Assembly: GCF_003347205.1 (NCBI RefSeq)
Contig: NZ_QQBJ01000008.1
Coordinates: 124,001-188,000, forward strand
DNA: 64,000 bases
Direction of reading: 5' to 3'
Source of the DNA: Mycolicibacterium moriokaense
GTDB lineage: Bacteria > Actinomycetota > Actinomycetes > Mycobacteriales > Mycobacteriaceae
Positions within the stretch are counted from its first letter, which is position 1. Each line of letters starts with the position of its first letter. The notes beneath the pieces were generated by a model. It was given only the letters and a program-made list of their open reading frames with translations. It had not been told where the DNA came from and ran no database searches. Below are positions 53,967 to 62,231 of this stretch, piece by piece. A program made the position numbers and the translations under genes.

Positions 53967-54248
53967 ATGGGTTCGAAGTCTGTTAACACGCGCGTGGCCG
54001 CCGTGGTGGGTGCTGGGGCACTGATCACGATGGGCGGATTGCTGGCCGGTTGTGGCAACAACGGTGGGCAGGCGCCGTCCACGACGACGACAACCACCAC
54101 CACAACGACCACGACGCCGCCATCGAGTGCGGCGCCGCCGTCGCCGACGGAGAAGGGCATCAACCCCACCGGCGGGAACTTGTTCACACCGGAGATCAAG
54201 GCACCGCCCGCTCCCACGGAACCGCCCGGCGTGCACCGCAACAACTGA
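53967..54248 (+). CDS. Small lipoprotein with polythreonine linker (93 aa), copy 1
   Basis: Signal peptide with lipobox LAGC (Cys about 28), NNGGQAPS, then a run of 12 threonines, and a conserved tail PPSSAAPPSPTEKGINPTGG and NLFTPEIKAPPAP. Paralogue of the next gene. ATG 53967 chosen; GAGG lies about 10 nt upstream. Lies behind operators 2 and 3 of the tandem TetR. Unknown function; the acceptor Thr/Ser/Pro-rich stretch could be O-mannosylated. Confidence 0.7.
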   Translation: MGSKSVNTRVAAVVGAGALITMGGLLAGCGNNGGQAPSTTTTTTTTTTTTPPSSAAPPSPTEKGINPTGGNLFTPEIKAPPAPTEPPGVHRNN

Positions 54249-54264
54249 CCAGAAGAGGACGTGA

Positions 54265-54555
54265 ATGATGTTCAGCCGCAGAGTCAGTCGTCGCCAGGCG
54301 GTCGCAGCCAGTTGTTCCGCGCTGATCGCTATCGGAGCTTTCGCCAGCGCGTGCTCGAACAACGGCGGGCAGACGCCTGCCACGACGACGACAACAACGA
54401 CCACCACAGCACCGTCATCGAGTGCGGCGCCGCCGTCGCCGACGGAGAAGGAAATCAACCCCACCGGCGGCAACCTGTTCACACCGGGCCACACCGCCAA
54501 CCCGGCGCCGAATGTGCCTCCGGGTCAGCATCCCGGCCTCAACGGGACGCCGTAG
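54265..54555 (+). CDS. Small lipoprotein with polythreonine linker (96 aa), copy 2
   Basis: Tandem paralogue of copy 1: twin-arginine-like start (SRRVSRRQAVAAS), lipobox ASAC, NNGGQTP, nine threonines, then SAAPPSPTEKEINPTGGNLF and PGHTANPAPN. AGAGGA precedes ATG 54265. Same transcript as copy 1 (16-nt gap). Its 3' end overlaps the convergent HxlR gene by 17 nt. Function unknown. Confidence 0.7.
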   Translation: MMFSRRVSRRQAVAASCSALIAIGAFASACSNNGGQTPATTTTTTTTTAPSSSAAPPSPTEKEINPTGGNLFTPGHTANPAPNVPPGQHPGLNGTP

Positions 54556-55213
54556 CGACCGGATGGTGGGTGTTCCACGTCGGGAACGAGCGTCGTAACC
54601 ACGCCGGTCCGATCAGCGTGATCTCGTCGGAGCGCAGCACATCTCGCCATGACCGTTCGCCGCGGTGCCAGTCGACGAACGGCAATGACGCGGCCTCTAC
54701 GACGAGGTCGGGTTCGCCGCCGGGGTCGGAGTAGCAGACCTCCGCGTCGCCGTGGTCGACGAGCAGCCAGTAGCGCCGATTCGTCGGGGCCTCCTCGGGG
54801 AAGCTCAGCGCAACCACCACGCGCCCGGGCGGCAGCGCCGTCCGGTCCAGTTGCACCTGGCACCACGCCCACAGTGCGAACCCTGGGTCAGATCGCTCCG
54901 TCGTGACGTCGACCCACCGCTCACCCCACACCGCCAACTGGTCGATAACGCCGGCCAGGTCGGCGCCCGCCTCGGTGAGGCGGTACAGGTGCCCTCGACC
55001 GTCAGGTTTCGGCGTCGCCGAGATGACGCCGGCCCGTTCGAGTTCGTCGAGCCTCTTGAGCAGCATCGACCGCGACATGGTGGGCACCCCCCTGGCGATG
55101 GCGGAGAACGTGTCGGCGCCGAACATCAGATTGCGCACGATCAGCGGATTCCACCGCTCGGCCAGGATCTCTGACGCGCGGGCCACCGGGCAGTACTGGC
55201 GGTAGGTACCCAC
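54539..55213 (-). CDS. HxlR-family transcriptional regulator with C-terminal domain
   Basis: 224 residues. N-terminal winged helix of the HxlR type: YCPVARASEILAERWNPLIV (about 7-26), RGVPTMSRSMLLKRLDELER and YRLTEAGADL. The remaining about 120 residues form a sterol-carrier-like C-terminal domain (RVVVALSFPEEAPTNRRYWL), as in longer mycobacterial HxlR proteins. GTG 55213 preferred; the frame runs on to 55291. Divergent from the methyltransferase gene, a plausible target. Confidence 0.8.
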   Translation of the reverse strand: MGTYRQYCPVARASEILAERWNPLIVRNLMFGADTFSAIARGVPTMSRSMLLKRLDELERAGVISATPKPDGRGHLYRLTEAGADLAGVIDQLAVWGERWVDVTTERSDPGFALWAWCQVQLDRTALPPGRVVVALSFPEEAPTNRRYWLLVDHGDAEVCYSDPGGEPDLVVEAASLPFVDWHRGERSWRDVLRSDEITLIGPAWLRRSFPTWNTHHPVATASR

Positions 55214-55297
55214 ACCTCGATGGTGCCACCGCACGTCGCTTCGCGGGGTTCTGATTCCGAACTTCACGGGCGCGGCATCATCGTCCAGCATCGAGGA

Positions 55298-56110
55298 ATG
55301 GGTACCAATTCAGCTGCCGACGCCGCGACGGGCCAGGTTTCGCAGGCCGCGGCCGAGGTCTACGAAGAGTTCTTCGTCCCCGCGCTGTTCGCGCAGTGGA
55401 CCGCGCCGATGCTGGACGCGGTCGGAGCGGGTCGCGGCGACACGTTGGTCGACGTCGGAACCGGCACCGGTGTGCTGGCCCGCGCCGCGCTGGCGCGGGT
55501 GGGTCCGACAGGCACCGTAGTCGGAGTCGATCCCAACGACGGCATGCTCGCCGTTGCGGCGCGGCTGGCCCCGGAATTGGACATGCGCCGGGGTGTGGCC
55601 GAACGACTGCCCGTCGCCGACAATGAGATGAGTTGTGCAACGTGTCAATTCGCGCTGATGTTCGTCGAGGACCGCGATCGGGCGGTCACCGAGATGGCAC
55701 GTGTCACCATGCCCGGCGGGCGTATCGCCATCGCGACCTGGGCCGCTGTCGACGAGTCGCCGGGCTACGCGGCGATGGTCGACCTGCTCGGCGACGTGGT
55801 CGGCGATGGGGCCGCCGAGGCGTTGCGTGCGCCGTTCTGCATCGGCACGGCCGATGAGCTCGAGGACCTGTTGACCGCGTCGTTCGGCGACGCCGTAGTG
55901 CACCGACGTGCGGGCCGGGCACGGTTCGCCTCCCTCGACGCGTGGCTGCACACCGACATCCGGGGTTGGACGCTGTCCGACGCCATCGACGACGGGCAGT
56001 ACGAGCGGCTACGTCGTGCGGCGGCCACTGAGCTGCGCGAATTCGTCGACGACGACGGCTCGGTGACATTCGCGGCGCCCGCGCTGATCGCCACCGCGAC
56101 AGTCGACTGA
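55298..56110 (+). CDS. SAM-dependent methyltransferase (class I)
   Basis: 270 residues with SAM motif I VDVGTGTGVLARAALA (about 50-65), acidic VVGVDPNDGM, motif for post-I AERLPVADNEMSCATCQFAL and FVEDRDRAVTEMARVTMPGG (motif III). UbiE/Methyltransf_11 type; substrate unknown. GAGGA 5 nt before ATG 55298. Divergent from the HxlR gene. Confidence 0.83.
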   Translation: MGTNSAADAATGQVSQAAAEVYEEFFVPALFAQWTAPMLDAVGAGRGDTLVDVGTGTGVLARAALARVGPTGTVVGVDPNDGMLAVAARLAPELDMRRGVAERLPVADNEMSCATCQFALMFVEDRDRAVTEMARVTMPGGRIAIATWAAVDESPGYAAMVDLLGDVVGDGAAEALRAPFCIGTADELEDLLTASFGDAVVHRRAGRARFASLDAWLHTDIRGWTLSDAIDDGQYERLRRAAATELREFVDDDGSVTFAAPALIATATVD

Positions 56111-56130
56111 ACGCCGACGCCCGGCAGCGC

Positions 56131-56136
56131 TAGTCT
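56131..56136 (+). promoter_or_regulatory. -10 element of a leaderless promoter (PPOX-like gene)
   Basis: TAGTCT followed by 6 nt and ATG 56143. Confidence 0.45.
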
Positions 56137-56142
56137 GCCGAG

Positions 56143-56853
56143 ATGACGACGCCCTCGACCAAGGTCACCAGGCTCAGCGAGAAACAAAGCACGTCGCGCC
56201 GCCAACTCGACCAACTGCTCGACAGCACACCGTTGGCCACCGTGGCGCTGGTCCGCGAGGGTCATCCGGTGGTCTTCCCGACCGGTTTCGCCAGGGTCGA
56301 CGACGATCTCGTCATCCACGGCTCGACGGGCTCGCCGTGGATGCGCGCGCTGGCCGCAGGCGCGCCGGCCGCCGTCGCCGTCACCGGCTTGGACGGAATC
56401 GTCGTGGCGCGCAGCGGGTTCGAATCCTCCTTTCGCTATCGGAGTGCGGTCGTCTTCGGCGCCTTTGAGCCGGTGCCCACCGCGGACAAGGTCCGGTACC
56501 TGAATCGGCTGACCGAGGCGTTCATCCCCGGCCGGACTGCAGAGCTACGCCCCAGCACACAACGAGAGCTCGCGGCGACACTGCCCCTGCGGCTGGGCAT
56601 CGGTGTGGACAACTGGTCGCTGAAGGTCAGTGACGGATGGCCGGAGGACCCGGACCAGGACATCGCCGGGGACGCGTGGGCCGGCGTCATCCCGATGTCG
56701 GTCGCCTACGGCGCCCCGCTGCCTGCTCCCGATCTCCGGGAGGGCATTGCGCTGCCCGAGTCGGTGCGGGCGATGACCGGTGGACCGCCCGCTCGGGACA
56801 ACCCCCAGGCCGCGAGCTTCCTGCGCAGGGGTGATAGCGCGGGCGCCGGGTAG
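56143..56853 (+). CDS. Pyridoxamine 5'-phosphate oxidase-like flavin protein
   Basis: 236 residues, split-barrel FMN-binding fold of the NimA/Pyridox_ox_2 type: RRQLDQLLDSTPLATVALVR, HPVVFPTGFARVDDDLVIHG, RYRSAVVFGAFEPV, then a helical C-terminus with GWPEDPDQDI. Likely binds FMN, F420 or heme; the substrate is unknown. Its last 148 nt are antisense to the end of the convergent pyruvyl transferase gene. Confidence 0.78.
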   Translation: MTTPSTKVTRLSEKQSTSRRQLDQLLDSTPLATVALVREGHPVVFPTGFARVDDDLVIHGSTGSPWMRALAAGAPAAVAVTGLDGIVVARSGFESSFRYRSAVVFGAFEPVPTADKVRYLNRLTEAFIPGRTAELRPSTQRELAATLPLRLGIGVDNWSLKVSDGWPEDPDQDIAGDAWAGVIPMSVAYGAPLPAPDLREGIALPESVRAMTGGPPARDNPQAASFLRRGDSAGAG

Positions 56854-58061
56854 ATCTGGCCGGCCAGCGCGGATTTCCGTCGCCACAGCGCGTCGACCTC
56901 TTCGGCGGTGAAGCCGCCGTCGCGCACCGGCTGGGCCGGCAGATCTGCGCTGGAATCGACGACATGCCAACGGGACCCGGCGTCGATCAGCGACTGATGC
57001 TTGACCGGGTAGTAGTCGCTGCGGCCGACGAGGGCGAGGCCGCTGGCGCCAACCCCGGCGGCCAGCAGGTGAGGATGGAACCGGGTGCTCACCCACGTCT
57101 GCCCCTGGCGCGCGGGCAGTCCGTGGCGCCAGACGTCGGTGAACGTGGCGAATGCGGCGCCCGGCAGCAGGTGGGCTATCCGATCGAAGACCACGCGGTC
57201 GGATCCGGGGATCCCCTCGACCACCGCCACGTCGTCGCCGCGCAGTCTCCACCGGTCGATCAGCTGGGTGATGGCGTCGCTCAACCCGTCGGTGCCCTGC
57301 CCGCAGCCGAAGTCCTCCATTAGATCGGACTGCAGGCACAGCACGACATCGCGTTGGGCCGCTTCGGATTCCGTGTTGTAGACACCGTCGTCGCGGATCG
57401 CCAACCAGGCGTCGTCACCGGTCAGGACGGCGTTGCCGCCTGCGTCCGCGATGGCCTGATAGGACGGCCCGTCGCGGACATCGAAGAGTGTGAAACTTGC
57501 CTGCAGTTCGCGCAGCAGCGACAGGCGTTCGGGGCTGCCCACCGGCATCAGCCCCATTCCGGTGGCCACCACCCGACGGCCCCAGAAGTCGGAGACACCC
57601 GCCGCGGTGGCCAGCAACGCGAGGTGGTGCGACCACACCGAGTTGATGTAGCCGCCGCCGACGAGGTGCACCGTGTCGGCGCGGCTCAGCAGCTCGATAC
57701 CGGTGACGAGCTTCGGCATGCGGCCGGGATTGCGCACGACATCCCTTGCAAGAGTGACCCCTTGGGCCGCCGGCAGGTGAGACGTCTGGTCGCAGATCCG
57801 CCACATCGTGTCGACGAACAGTGCCCGCGGATGCCACTGCCGCAGCAGAATCGCGGCTTGGCCGGGGGTGTGGCAGTCGACGACGACGTCGGCGTCGGGC
57901 CGGGTCCGGGCCAGGTGTCGAAGCCAGCCGCGGAGGATGAATTCGTCACCGTAGTTCGGGTGGCCGCCCGGCGCGACGAGATAGACGATTTCCCGCTCGG
58001 CGGTGGGACGCGCGACGGCTTCGATGTCCGAGACGGGCTCGGGGCGCACGATGATGGACAC
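56706..58061 (-). CDS. Polysaccharide pyruvyl transferase family protein
   Basis: 451 residues of the PS_pyruv_trans (CsaB/WcaK-like) family: APGGHPNYGDEFILRGWLRH (about 31-50), a central GGGYINSVWSHHLALLATAA, and a C-terminal STRFHPHLLAAGVGASGLAL. Would transfer pyruvate from PEP to a sugar of a glycolipid or cell-wall polymer. GTG 58061 start. The C-terminal about 50 residues are encoded antisense to the PPOX-like gene, an unusually long convergent overlap, and look low in family character. Confidence 0.8.
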   Translation of the reverse strand: MSIIVRPEPVSDIEAVARPTAEREIVYLVAPGGHPNYGDEFILRGWLRHLARTRPDADVVVDCHTPGQAAILLRQWHPRALFVDTMWRICDQTSHLPAAQGVTLARDVVRNPGRMPKLVTGIELLSRADTVHLVGGGYINSVWSHHLALLATAAGVSDFWGRRVVATGMGLMPVGSPERLSLLRELQASFTLFDVRDGPSYQAIADAGGNAVLTGDDAWLAIRDDGVYNTESEAAQRDVVLCLQSDLMEDFGCGQGTDGLSDAITQLIDRWRLRGDDVAVVEGIPGSDRVVFDRIAHLLPGAAFATFTDVWRHGLPARQGQTWVSTRFHPHLLAAGVGASGLALVGRSDYYPVKHQSLIDAGSRWHVVDSSADLPAQPVRDGGFTAEEVDALWRRKSALAGQIYPAPALSPLRRKLAAWGLSRAGGPPVIARTDSGSAMPSRRSGAGSGAP

Positions 58062-58189
58062 TGTCGATCAGTGCTCCGATGCCGACCAGCACCTGAGCGT
58101 AACGAACTGTTCACGCACCATTTGGGCACAATACAGCGAACTGCCAACCTTCTCACAGCATCGCCCTCATTTGCGGGCGACACGCCGCG

Positions 58190-59017
58190 TCAGTCCAATA
58201 GCGCGGTGCGCCGATACAGGTCCGTGCGGCGATCACCGTGCACGTCGTTGTGCGCGTTGATCCGTTTGGTCCGCGACTCGGCGAGGTCGACGTCGGCGCA
58301 GATCACGCCCGCTTTGCCGAACTCGGCGATGACCATCGGATAGCCGTCGGCGTCGATGATCACGCTGCCGCCGATCCAGTCCTGACCCCGTTCGACGCCG
58401 ACGCGGTCGCAGACGGCGATCGGCATCCGGTTCATCCCCGCACCCGCGAGCGCCCGCACCATCTCGGTCGGTCGCTCGCCGTCCGGGCGCGGCAGCAGTG
58501 GCCAGTTCACCGGCGCGCACAGCAGATCCGCGCCGGAAAGAGCCACGGCACGAACCCATTCCGGGAACTCCACGTCGTAGCAGATCATCACCCCGATGCG
58601 GCCGTGTTCGGTGTCGACGACCAGGGGCAGGTCATCGCCGCGATCGAAGACGGCGTTCTCGGCGTCCCAGAGGTGGGCCTTGCGGTAGACGCCGAGCACG
58701 CCGCCGGGGCCGACGACCGCGGCGCTGTTGAAGATCTTCTCTCCGGCCGCCTCGGGGAAGCCGGCGACGATCGTGATCCCCAACGCGTCGGCCAGGGAGG
58801 CCCATTCGGCGATGGCTGAGCCGTCGCGGGGTTCGGCCAGCGAGGCCAACTCGGCCCGGTCGGCGAAGACGTATCCCGATGACGCGAGCTCAGGCAGCAC
58901 GACGATCTGGGCGCCGTCGCCGGCCGCGGCTTCGACCGCCGACCTGCAGGTCGTGCGGTTTCCGGCGGTGTCGCCGATGGAAAGCGGTATCTGGGCGCAG
59001 CCGACGCGGATGGTCAT
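58190..59017 (-). CDS. Carbon-nitrogen hydrolase (nitrilase superfamily)
   Basis: 275 residues. Catalytic Glu in [10 protein letters not shown] (about 43), Lys in VYRKAHLWD (about 115) and Cys in [11 protein letters not shown] (about 150): the nitrilase triad. Likely an omega-amidase or N-carbamoyl amidase. ATG 59017 ([16 protein letters not shown]) matches the family start. Divergent from the Rrf2 gene. Confidence 0.87.
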   Translation of the reverse strand: MTIRVGCAQIPLSIGDTAGNRTTCRSAVEAAAGDGAQIVVLPELASSGYVFADRAELASLAEPRDGSAIAEWASLADALGITIVAGFPEAAGEKIFNSAAVVGPGGVLGVYRKAHLWDAENAVFDRGDDLPLVVDTEHGRIGVMICYDVEFPEWVRAVALSGADLLCAPVNWPLLPRPDGERPTEMVRALAGAGMNRMPIAVCDRVGVERGQDWIGGSVIIDADGYPMVIAEFGKAGVICADVDLAESRTKRINAHNDVHGDRRTDLYRRTALLD

Positions 59018-59079
59018 ACGTCGATGGTGATGCATTTCTGCGCGCGGTGTGCGGTTGTCGCGATGGCAGAATTCACACC

Positions 59080-59583
59080 ATGCGGATGTCGGCCAAGGCG
59101 GAATATGCCGTCCGGGCGATGGTCCAGTTGGCGGCCGCCGACGAAGGCGCGGTGGTCAAGACCGATGACCTCGCCAAGGCGCAGGGCATTCCTGCGCAGT
59201 TCCTTGTCGACATCCTGTCGGATCTGCGCACCGACCGGCTGGTCCGCAGCCGCCGTGGCCGTGAAGGCGGCTACGAGTTGGCCATGCCCGCCGCCGAGAT
59301 CAGCATCGCCGACGTGCTCCGCTGCATCGACGGCCCGTTGGCCAGCGTGCGCGACATCGGACTCGGTCAGCTGCAGTATTCGGGGCCGACCGCCGCGCTG
59401 ACCGACGTATGGCGCGCGCTGCGGGCGAGTATGCGTTCGGTGCTGGAGGAGACCAGCCTGGCCGACGTTGCGGCCGGAGCGCTGCCGGAGCACGTCGCCA
59501 CCTTCGCCGACGACTACCGGGGGCAGGAGCGCGAGCGGGGCCACCGGAAGTCCGGCGACAGTCGGTCCCGCACGGTGCGCTAG
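59080..59583 (+). CDS. Rrf2-family transcriptional regulator
   Basis: 167 residues. Winged helix [41 protein letters not shown] and [22 protein letters not shown]. The Cys triad of [Fe-S] Rrf2 proteins (IscR, NsrR) is missing; only one Cys (LRCIDG) is present, so it probably does not carry a cluster. Divergent from the nitrilase gene. Its stop shares CTAG with the convergent TetR gene. Confidence 0.85.
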   Translation: MRMSAKAEYAVRAMVQLAAADEGAVVKTDDLAKAQGIPAQFLVDILSDLRTDRLVRSRRGREGGYELAMPAAEISIADVLRCIDGPLASVRDIGLGQLQYSGPTAALTDVWRALRASMRSVLEETSLADVAAGALPEHVATFADDYRGQERERGHRKSGDSRSRTVR

Positions 59584-60197
59584 CGGCTGGGATTCGTTCG
59601 GCGCCGAGATGCGATGCCGTCGAGCAGCATTCGCAGTCCGCGGTCGAAGTCGTCTTCCGTCGAGGTCTCGACGGCCACGGTCGACAGCGCCTCCACGTTC
59701 GGGTAGTCGGCGCCTGCGACCGAGCCGATTCGCGCGGCCGCTACGGGACCCGCCAGGTTCGCCTGCGCCGTGCCGGTTATCAAGCCCAACAGCGCGTGAA
59801 ACGCCGCGAGCCGGTCGCGGTCGTCGAGGTCGGCCCGGTTCAGCGCCGCGATGAGCGCGTCGGCGGCCGCGAACCCCGTCGACGAGGACAGCCGACGTGT
59901 CAACACCAGCGCAATGGCCTTCGGATGCGCGCGGATGGCATGCCACATCGCGGCTGCGACCGCGTAGGCGTCGTGTTGCCAGTCGGCGGTGGGCTCGGGC
60001 AGCGAGATGTCGGCGACGATCGCGGCGACGACCAACTCCTCCAACCCCTCCTTGTCCGCGACGTAGTTGTAGAGCGTCATCGCCCCGGTGCCCAGCGCCG
60101 CGGCGAGCGAACGCATGCTCAGGGCGCCGACGCCGGAGTCATCGACGATGCGCAGCGCGGCGGCGGCGATTTCGTCGGTGGTGAACCGGGCGCGCAT
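59580..60197 (-). CDS. TetR-family repressor
   Basis: 205 residues. Helix-turn-helix in residues about 8-55 ([20 protein letters not shown] and [20 protein letters not shown]), TetR_C-type ligand domain after. AGGAGGT precedes ATG 60197. It is divergent from a hydrolase operon with two inverted operator copies between them, so it very probably represses that operon and itself. Confidence 0.88.
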   Translation of the reverse strand: MRARFTTDEIAAAALRIVDDSGVGALSMRSLAAALGTGAMTLYNYVADKEGLEELVVAAIVADISLPEPTADWQHDAYAVAAAMWHAIRAHPKAIALVLTRRLSSSTGFAAADALIAALNRADLDDRDRLAAFHALLGLITGTAQANLAGPVAAARIGSVAGADYPNVEALSTVAVETSTEDDFDRGLRMLLDGIASRRRTNPSR

Positions 60198-60211
60198 CTG
60201 ACCTCCTTGAC

Positions 60212-60226
60212 AAGTACGGCGTACGT
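60212..60226. promoter_or_regulatory. TetR operator, left copy
   Basis: AAGTACGGCGTACGT, itself near-palindromic (GTAC-GGC-GTAC). One mismatch from the reverse complement of 60243-60257. Confidence 0.7.
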
Positions 60227-60242
60227 AAAGCAGTCTAGCGAT

Positions 60243-60257
60243 ACGTACACCGTACTT
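60243..60257. promoter_or_regulatory. TetR operator, right copy
   Basis: ACGTACACCGTACTT, inverted copy of the left site, 31 bp from it start to start (about three helical turns), 14 nt before the hydrolase ATG. Confidence 0.7.
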
Positions 60258-60271
60258 ATGGGGAAGTGGAC

Positions 60272-61174
60272 ATGCCCGTGACGATTCCGACCCGCCGAGT
60301 CGACTTTCAATGCCGCGGGACCAGGTGCGCGGCGTGGCTCACGCTGCCGCGTGGCGACGGGCAGCACCCCGCCGTGGTGCTGGCGCACGGCTTCGGGGCG
60401 ACGCGCGTGATGATGCTGCCGCAGTACGAACAGCATTTCGCCGCCGCGGGCATCGCCACGCTGGCGTTCGACTACCGCAGAACCGGGGAGTCCGATGGCA
60501 CACCGAGACAACATATTTCGCTGTCCGACCAGCGTGCCGACGTGGCCGCCGCGGTGGACTTCATCAAAGACCAGGGCGCGATCGACGCCGGTCGGATCGC
60601 GCTGTGGGGGACCAGCCTGGGAGGGATGAACGTGCTGCGCGTCGCCGCGGACCGCGATGACATCAGGGCCGCGGTGGTCCAGTGTCCGATGGTGCACGGG
60701 CCTGCGGCCGCGCGCACGCTCGGGGTCGGTGCCGCGCTGCGGGTGACGCCCCTGATTGTCGCGGACGCGGTGCGGGCGCTGCTGGGCCGCGGCCGGACGT
60801 ATGTGCCGATAGTCGGACCGCCGGGCAGCACGGCGGTCGTCACTGTGCCCGGCGCCGAGGAGGGCTGGCGTTCGACGGTTCCCGCCGGCGGGCACTTCGA
60901 CAACCGCGTGGCCGCCTCCGACGCGCTCGGATTGGTGTGGACGTCGGCGCTTCGGCGCGCACCGATGATCACCGCCCCGCTGCTGGTGTGCGTCTGCGAC
61001 CGCGAGAATCTCATCGATCCGAGGTACGTCGACGTCGTCGCCAGCCGTGCTCCGAAAGGCCAAGCACGCCATTACGATTCCGACCACTTCGAGATCTACC
61101 ACCCGCCGCTGGTCGAGCGGGCGCTCGCGGACCAGACTGCCTTTCTGCGGAAGCATCTCGATGTCCGCGCGTGA
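60272..61174 (+). CDS. Alpha/beta hydrolase (dienelactone-hydrolase-like)
   Basis: 300 residues. LAHGFGATR oxyanion region, nucleophile GTSLGGMN (Ser about 115), Asp in CDRENLID and His in YDSDHFEIYHPP. ATG 60272 follows GGGGAAG by about 5 nt; GTG 60266 is possible. Controlled by the divergent TetR through two operators and overlapping the next gene by 14 nt, which suggests a small catabolic or detoxifying operon. Confidence 0.84.
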   Translation: MPVTIPTRRVDFQCRGTRCAAWLTLPRGDGQHPAVVLAHGFGATRVMMLPQYEQHFAAAGIATLAFDYRRTGESDGTPRQHISLSDQRADVAAAVDFIKDQGAIDAGRIALWGTSLGGMNVLRVAADRDDIRAAVVQCPMVHGPAAARTLGVGAALRVTPLIVADAVRALLGRGRTYVPIVGPPGSTAVVTVPGAEEGWRSTVPAGGHFDNRVAASDALGLVWTSALRRAPMITAPLLVCVCDRENLIDPRYVDVVASRAPKGQARHYDSDHFEIYHPPLVERALADQTAFLRKHLDVRA

Positions 61175-61817
61175 GCTACTGCGCGCCAACGACGACAGGT
61201 TGCTCGCCCGCGCCCAGGACTTCGGCGCGGAGCACTGGGCCCGGCCCAGCCTGTGCGACGAGTGGACCAACCACCAGGTGCTGGCCCACCTCGTGATCGG
61301 ACTCAGCGCACCGGTGTGCTCCGTGGCCGGCGCCGTCTGGCGCCACCGGGGATCATTCGACAGCGCGAATGCCGAGATGGCGACGAGCCTGGCCGGACGG
61401 CGCCGCCCGGCGGAGTTGCTGGACGACTTCGCGCGATTGAGCAGGCGACCGCAAGGGCTCGGCCGCTACTTCCCGACGCCGCTGCTGCTCGGTGACCACG
61501 TGACCCACGAACTCGACATGCTGTTCGCGCTCGATCTGGAGCCGGACATTTCCTCGCAGGCACTGGTCGCAGTGCTGAACACCCAAGTGGGTGTGCCGAA
61601 TCCGTTTGTGCCCGCATACCGTAACTCGAGGGGACTGCGCATCCGCGCCACCGATGCCGATTGGCGCCATGGCGAGCGCGGTCCCCGTGTCGAGGGCCGC
61701 GCCGCGGAACTCGTGTCAGTCCTCGGCAACCGGCGCAAGATGCTCACTGCTCTGGCGGGCGACGGCGTCGGCGTACTCGAGGCCCGGCTCAGCCGCCCGA
61801 CCCGTACGGTCGGGTGA
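61161..61817 (+). CDS. Maleylpyruvate-isomerase/DinB-like mycothiol-dependent family protein
   Basis: 218 residues of the MDMPI N-terminal/DinB fold: LLRANDDRLLARAQDF, RPSLCDEWTNHQVLAHLVIG (about 29-48, the conserved W.N..VLAHL with His), and LLLGDHVTHELDMLFAL (second metal His). Such proteins use mycothiol or a bound metal. Overlaps the hydrolase gene, so co-regulated by TetR. Actual reaction unknown. Last 29 nt overlap the convergent VOC gene. Confidence 0.8.
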   Translation: MSARELLRANDDRLLARAQDFGAEHWARPSLCDEWTNHQVLAHLVIGLSAPVCSVAGAVWRHRGSFDSANAEMATSLAGRRRPAELLDDFARLSRRPQGLGRYFPTPLLLGDHVTHELDMLFALDLEPDISSQALVAVLNTQVGVPNPFVPAYRNSRGLRIRATDADWRHGERGPRVEGRAAELVSVLGNRRKMLTALAGDGVGVLEARLSRPTRTVG

Positions 61818-62178
61818 GGATCTCCAGATAGTGGCCCGCCGGATCCTGGAAATAGACGCCGCGGCCGCCGTCGTTGTGGTTGATCTCGCCCGGCCTGGCG
61901 CCCCGCGGATCGGCCCAGTGCTCCATCCCGCGGTCGCGGATCTTGCCGTAGATCGAGTGGAACTCGTCCTCGGACACCAGGAAGGCATAGTGCTGCGGCC
62001 GGATCTCCTGGCCGCCGGGCACCTCGGCGTAGTCGAGGCTGACGCCGTTGGCGACGGCGACGGCCAGGAAATGGCCGAACGGCACCGGGTCGGGTAGTCC
62101 GAACAACTCCGTCAGAAACGTCGCCGACTGCTTCTTGTCCTTCGCAGCCACGATGGTGTGGTTGAACGTGATGCTCAT
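61789..62178 (-). CDS. VOC-superfamily (glyoxalase/dioxygenase-like) protein
   Basis: 129 residues with two beta-alpha-beta-beta-beta modules: FNHTIVAAKDKKQSATFLTE (metal His about 6), QHYAFLVSEDEFHSIYGKI and GRGVYFQDPAGHYLEILTRP (metal His/Glu). Single-domain glyoxalase/bleomycin-resistance fold. ATG 62178 fits the family start. Substrate unknown. Confidence 0.86.
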   Translation of the reverse strand: MSITFNHTIVAAKDKKQSATFLTELFGLPDPVPFGHFLAVAVANGVSLDYAEVPGGQEIRPQHYAFLVSEDEFHSIYGKIRDRGMEHWADPRGARPGEINHNDGGRGVYFQDPAGHYLEILTRPYGSGG

Positions 62179-62231
62179 GTGTTGCCAGTTAATCAGTTTC
62201 GTCCGCCGCGCGACACCATCAGGATGGGGAG

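Noticed and set aside
54087-54122. ACN triplet run as an assembly artefact
   Set aside because: Codons vary (ACG, ACA, ACC) and a similar run occurs in the paralogue, so it is real coding sequence.
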